A stretch of 64,000 nucleotides of DNA, from assembly GCA_017504965.1 (NCBI GenBank), contig JAFVQD010000008.1, forward strand, positions 171,595 through 235,594, in the 5' to 3' direction. The translations under genes and the position numbers were made by a program. Of the stretch, positions 61,072 to 64,000 are shown piece after piece (positions within the stretch are counted from its first letter, which is position 1; the number at the start of each line of letters is the position of its first letter). Under the pieces are notes generated by a model. The model did not search any database. It saw nothing but the letters and a program-made list of their open reading frames with translations, and was not told the DNA's origin. This DNA comes from Bacteroidales bacterium (lineage in GTDB: Bacteria > Bacteroidota > Bacteroidia > Bacteroidales > UBA932).

Positions 61072-61863
61072 CTAATGGGCTGAGACTTTTCTTGCCAAAA
61101 TATAATAGAGCCAAGGGGTGTATTTGTATATATAAGCCATAAGAAGTTCTGTACCCCCTATCAGCTTCTTATGTTTCTCTTTGGCTATAGCCTTTATTGC
61201 TATCTTAGCACACTTGGTCACATCCATCCCATTTGCCTGTCCGGGATCCATCTCACCGAACTTTGAACCATCACCCAGCACAGCACTGCGTGAAATCTCT
61301 GTGCGGATCCTTCCTGGTATAATAAATGTCACTTTTATATGGGGATACTCCAGTGCCAGGGACTCGAAGAAGCCGAAAAGCGCCCTCTTCGATGCACAGT
61401 AAGCCGACCTTAACGGGAAGCCGAAAAGTCCCGAAATGGAGGTGTTAACAGCTATGTGGGCCTTCGGTGCACCTATCAGATGGTGACGCAGTTTTTTTAT
61501 CAGATATACCGAGCCGAAATAGTTTGTATTCATCAATTTCTGATCCACCGAGAAGTCGCTGTCAAAAGTGAGAGCCCTCTGCGAAATGCCGGCATTCAGT
61601 ACTATAAAGTTAGGGTTAAGTCCATTGGAATCTATATATTCGACGAGAGAATCTATCGAGGAGTACTGTTCCAGATCCAGCTCACACACATACCCTTTAA
61701 CCCCCATTTTTTCACACTCCACCTTCACTTTCTCAAGATTTGCCCTTCTTCTCCCGGTAAGGAGGACGTTTGTCCCTTTTTGGGCAAACTGATAAGCCAA
61801 TGCCTCCCCGATGCCGGAGCCTGCCCCTGTAATAAGGACAAGTTTATCTTTAAATTCTACCAT
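61072..61863 (-). CDS. short-chain dehydrogenase/reductase
   Basis: A 263-aa classical SDR. The cofactor loop is TGAGSGIGEA, NAG at NAGISQ, and the catalytic Ser, Tyr and Lys are in TSISGLFGFPLRSAYCASK. The end has a hydrophobic segment (LLMAYIYKYTPWLYYILARKV) that may contact the membrane, recalling DHRS7-like enzymes. The substrate is unknown. It is five bases after the EEP-family gene on the same strand. Confidence 0.88.
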   Translation of the reverse strand: MVEFKDKLVLITGAGSGIGEALAYQFAQKGTNVLLTGRRRANLEKVKVECEKMGVKGYVCELDLEQYSSIDSLVEYIDSNGLNPNFIVLNAGISQRALTFDSDFSVDQKLMNTNYFGSVYLIKKLRHHLIGAPKAHIAVNTSISGLFGFPLRSAYCASKRALFGFFESLALEYPHIKVTFIIPGRIRTEISRSAVLGDGSKFGEMDPGQANGMDVTKCAKIAIKAIAKEKHKKLIGGTELLMAYIYKYTPWLYYILARKVSAH

Positions 61864-61868
61864 AATTA

Positions 61869-62723
61869 TTATTCAAATTGACCTTCGAAAACTACCGGAT
61901 AGTGATCAGAAATATATGGAGCTCCATAGTTCTCCTTCACTGTCCTGAATTTTAATGGAGTAAGATTTTTAAAAAATATGTGGTCAATAATGGTGACCTT
62001 TTCATTTCTACCCCAATTATTGAACGTCCCCTCGCTATCTGTAACCGGGGATACTTTTCTGGCATCTTTAAATGAGAGGACTACAGGTGCCATAGCCAGA
62101 TCTTCCACATTGGTATTGAAGTCACCTGTAATAACCACCGGAACATCATCTTGAACCATCTCTTCTACCTTAGAAACAAGAAGTTTCGCAGATTCCCGGC
62201 GTGCCACCTGACCAATATGGTCAAAATGGGTATTAAAGAAATAGAACTCCTTTCCGAAAAGTCCCTTCTCCTTCAGCCTGACCCAGGTTACCACTCTATG
62301 ACAAGCGGCATCCCACCCTCTTGAAGGCTCATCTGGGGTCTGGCTCAGCCAGAAAGTACCTTTATCCAGCAATTTATACTTTTCTGTCTTGAAAAATACT
62401 GCATTAGATTCAGCCTCACCTTTCTCCAGACCTCCATCCCTGTCCACACCATACTTGGTATATCCGGGAAGGTTCTCCTCCATATACTTGGCCTGATGGT
62501 AGATAGCCTCCTGCACACCGAAAACATCAGGCTGCTCTGTAAGGATAAATTTTATCACAGCATCCTGACGGTAATTCCAGTTATTCCCCCCGTCGAAACT
62601 GTCGTTAGGGCTGAGGCGGATATTAAAAGAGACAGCCTTCACCCCTTTGGAAGGGGAACAGGATGGCAAAATGCACATCACCGCTACCAATACTGCTAAC
62701 GCAATGTTTACATATTTTCTCAT
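61869..62723 (-). CDS. endonuclease/exonuclease/phosphatase-family lipoprotein
   Basis: A 284-aa predicted lipoprotein (lipobox LPSC, Cys22) with the EEP fold: metal ligands in SFNIRLS and GVQEAIYHQ, NTHFDHIGQVAR, GDFNTN, IDHIFFK and SDHYPVVFE. All catalytic residues appear present. Secreted Bacteroidetes members can act on nucleic acids, phosphoinositides or sphingomyelin; the substrate cannot be told. It lies four bases after the DUF362 gene. Confidence 0.86.
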   Translation of the reverse strand: MRKYVNIALAVLVAVMCILPSCSPSKGVKAVSFNIRLSPNDSFDGGNNWNYRQDAVIKFILTEQPDVFGVQEAIYHQAKYMEENLPGYTKYGVDRDGGLEKGEAESNAVFFKTEKYKLLDKGTFWLSQTPDEPSRGWDAACHRVVTWVRLKEKGLFGKEFYFFNTHFDHIGQVARRESAKLLVSKVEEMVQDDVPVVITGDFNTNVEDLAMAPVVLSFKDARKVSPVTDSEGTFNNWGRNEKVTIIDHIFFKNLTPLKFRTVKENYGAPYISDHYPVVFEGQFE

Positions 62724-62727
62724 CTCA

Positions 62728-63846
62728 CTACACCTCTACAAGTTCATACTCTCTGGATCCGATACCTATCTCCTGTCCATACTCCAGTCCACTCTGCCAA
62801 TTGGTATCGGGGTGCATAATATGGAATTTGTCCTCTCCGCACAAATGGTCGTGGGGATGTGCATCGTGAAGGACACTGCCCGGGATGGCAGGTGCTTTCA
62901 TAACCATATCTGCACAAGCCTGATCAAGTGCCACCGGGTCGAATGAAGCTGCAATTCCCAGATCAGGGACTATAGCGGCATCGTTATGGCACCAGCAGTC
63001 ACATTCGGGCGACACATTCACTATGAAACTTATATGGAAATGAGGTTTGTCTGCAAGAACAGCCTTTGCATACTCGGCTATCTTATAGTTCAACTCCTGA
63101 GAGGTATTGTAATCTTTGAGAACAGCTCCATCAAACTGGCAAAGTGCTACACATTGGCCGCACCCTACACATTTGCTGTAGTCAATCACCGCTTTATGCT
63201 CTGCATCGAGTGTTATTGCGCCGTGGGCGCAATTCTTTACACAGACATTGCATCCGCGACATTTTGCCCTGTTGATCACAGGTTTTGACTCCGAGTGGAG
63301 TTCCAATTTACCCCCTCTGCTCGCCGAGCCCATACCTATATTTTTAAGGGCACCACCGAAGCCTGTCTGCTCGTGACCTTTAAAGTGGTTCATAGAGATA
63401 AAAATATCTGCGTCTGCAATAGCTGAACCAATCTTAGGTGCAGGGCAATATTTACCTCCTATAGGTATCTCACGGTATTCAGTTCCCTTAAGTCCGTCTG
63501 CAATGATCACATTTGCATTGGCTGAAATAGGATTGTATCCGTTTTTCATAGCACAGTCAAGATGATCCACTGCATTTGAACGACTGCCTGAATATAATGT
63601 ATTGCTATCTGTAAGGAAGGGCTTGCCACCCAGACTGCGGATAAGTTCTACTAAACGAGCTGCATAATTTGGTCTCAAATAGGCCATATTGCCCGCTTCT
63701 CCAAAGTGAATCTTAATAGCTACGAATTTATCCTTGAAATCGATATTGCCGATACCGGCAGCCTTCGCCAGGTTCTCCATCTTCTTAGGAAGGGGAGATT
63801 TCGGATTGGTACGAAGGTTCGTGAAGTATACTTTTGACTTTTCCAT
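62728..63846 (-). CDS. DUF362 protein with two 4Fe-4S clusters
   Basis: A 372-aa cytoplasmic iron-sulphur protein. A DUF362 domain (KDKFVAIKIHFGEAGNMAYLRP, MNHFKGHEQTGFGGALKNIGMG) is interrupted by two ferredoxin motifs of CxxCxxCxxxC type in CRGCNVCVKNCAHG and CVGCGQCVALCQFDG at about 200-240. The domain continues after with a His/Cys-rich ECDCWCHND. An electron-transfer role is likely; the partner is unknown. The ATG at 63846 follows a -7 box (TATCTTTG at 63866-63873) by 19 bases; an upstream frame start at 63876 lies in the promoter. Confidence 0.85.
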   Translation of the reverse strand: MEKSKVYFTNLRTNPKSPLPKKMENLAKAAGIGNIDFKDKFVAIKIHFGEAGNMAYLRPNYAARLVELIRSLGGKPFLTDSNTLYSGSRSNAVDHLDCAMKNGYNPISANANVIIADGLKGTEYREIPIGGKYCPAPKIGSAIADADIFISMNHFKGHEQTGFGGALKNIGMGSASRGGKLELHSESKPVINRAKCRGCNVCVKNCAHGAITLDAEHKAVIDYSKCVGCGQCVALCQFDGAVLKDYNTSQELNYKIAEYAKAVLADKPHFHISFIVNVSPECDCWCHNDAAIVPDLGIAASFDPVALDQACADMVMKAPAIPGSVLHDAHPHDHLCGEDKFHIMHPDTNWQSGLEYGQEIGIGSREYELVEV

Positions 63847-63865
63847 ATGAAAACGAATTATAGAA

Positions 63866-63873
63866 CAAAGATA
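63866..63873 (-). promoter_or_regulatory. -7 box of the DUF362 gene
   Basis: Minus strand TATCTTTG, directly following the T-run of the rRNA operon terminator, so the promoter upstream half overlaps the terminator stem. Confidence 0.6.
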
Positions 63874-63909
63874 CAAAAAAACCCCTCACTTTTATCGAGT
63901 GAAGGGTTT
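63874..63909 (-). terminator. rRNA operon terminator
   Basis: An 11-bp stem with one mismatch (63898-63908 with 63880-63890) and a 7-nt loop, followed by seven T on the minus strand, just after the 5S rRNA 3' end. Confidence 0.88.
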
Positions 63910-63915
63910 GTAAAG

Positions 63916-64000
63916 GGCGGCGGCTACCTACTCTCCCACCCGGGTTAGGGCAGTACCATCGGCACAAGTGCGTTTAACTTCTCTGTTCGGAATGGGAAGA
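63916..64000 (-). rRNA. rrf: 5S rRNA, 3' part (cut by window end)
   Basis: On the minus strand the sequence contains TCCCATTCCGAACAGAGAAG, the loop B/helix III core of 5S rRNA, then GCCGATGGTACTGCC and GGGTGGGAGAGTAGGTAGCC. About 85 of roughly 110 nt are inside the window; the 5' end and the 23S gene lie to the right. The exact 3' end is uncertain by a few bases. Confidence 0.95.

Overview
The window is chromosomal DNA from a member of the Bacteroidetes, most likely order Bacteroidales. The family and genus cannot be fixed from sequence alone. The evidence is: TAnnTTTG boxes of the Bacteroidetes sigma-70 -7 type in front of many genes; paired ExbD genes beside an ExbB with a signal peptide; RHH/YafQ, LytTR and ECF-sigma modules of Bacteroidetes type; a single-PASTA division transpeptidase; an AMP-ligase and ABC-exporter neighbourhood; and a type III (Lys-variant) SerA next to SerC and DUF1015. 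MurE carries the DNPR motif, so the peptidoglycan is of meso-diaminopimelate type. Visible Shine-Dalgarno sequences are rare, and the one in front of ftsZ stands out. Long antisense open frames across the window are codon-bias shadows.

Layout. Positions 1-15486 (+) hold the division and cell wall cluster: rsmH (3' end only), ftsL, ftsI, murE, mraY, murD, ftsW, murG, murC, ftsQ, ftsA, ftsZ, then gltX. Positions 15487-17607 are an accessory island with a Y1/RAYT-type transposase gene flanked by an 82-bp direct repeat, followed by about 600 bp with no convincing gene. Positions 17608-20552 (+) hold a divergent sigma-like/anti-sigma pair, then rpiB-truB. Positions 20557-43499 (-) are a long housekeeping block: tonB-like gene, udk, asnS, a GHL10 glycosidase, alkaline phosphatase, an exbB/membrane/exbD/exbD cluster, ansA-tatD-dprA, queA, a CtpA protease, dCMP deaminase, an acyl-CoA ligase, an MsbA-type exporter, two proteins of unknown role, an FKBP lipoprotein, nhaA and a CBS-less arabinose-5-phosphate isomerase. 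recQ (+) is convergent with miaA (-). A divergent promoter region then separates a pRiA4b ORF3-like gene from yigZ-pyrB-pyrI, and serC-serA-DUF1015 (+) follow.

Positions 52676-54270 are a repeat-rich accessory region. It has terminator-like hairpins, twin inverted-repeat units, a large branched palindromic element, a YafQ-type toxin/antitoxin pair and twin G-rich hairpins. Positions 54271-55210 hold a membrane LytTR regulator whose own promoter carries three phased repeats. Positions 55381-59214 hold what looks like a small ECF-sigma regulon: sigma factor, a protein with an inner-membrane anchor and an outer-membrane-type barrel, and a distal lipoprotein gene sharing a 28-nt bipartite promoter with the sigma gene. 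A nucleotidyltransferase gene with its own primary-type promoter lies between them. The window ends with a lipoprotein, a nucleoside transporter, an SDR, an EEP-family lipoprotein, a DUF362 ferredoxin protein and the 3' part of a 5S rRNA gene whose rRNA operon enters from the right.

The best candidates for undescribed biology are the shared ECF promoter pair with its envelope-spanning partner protein, the flank-duplicated RAYT element and its REP-like hairpins, the self-targeting LytTR promoter, the divergent sigma/ZAS pair, and the branched palindromic element at 53081-53221.
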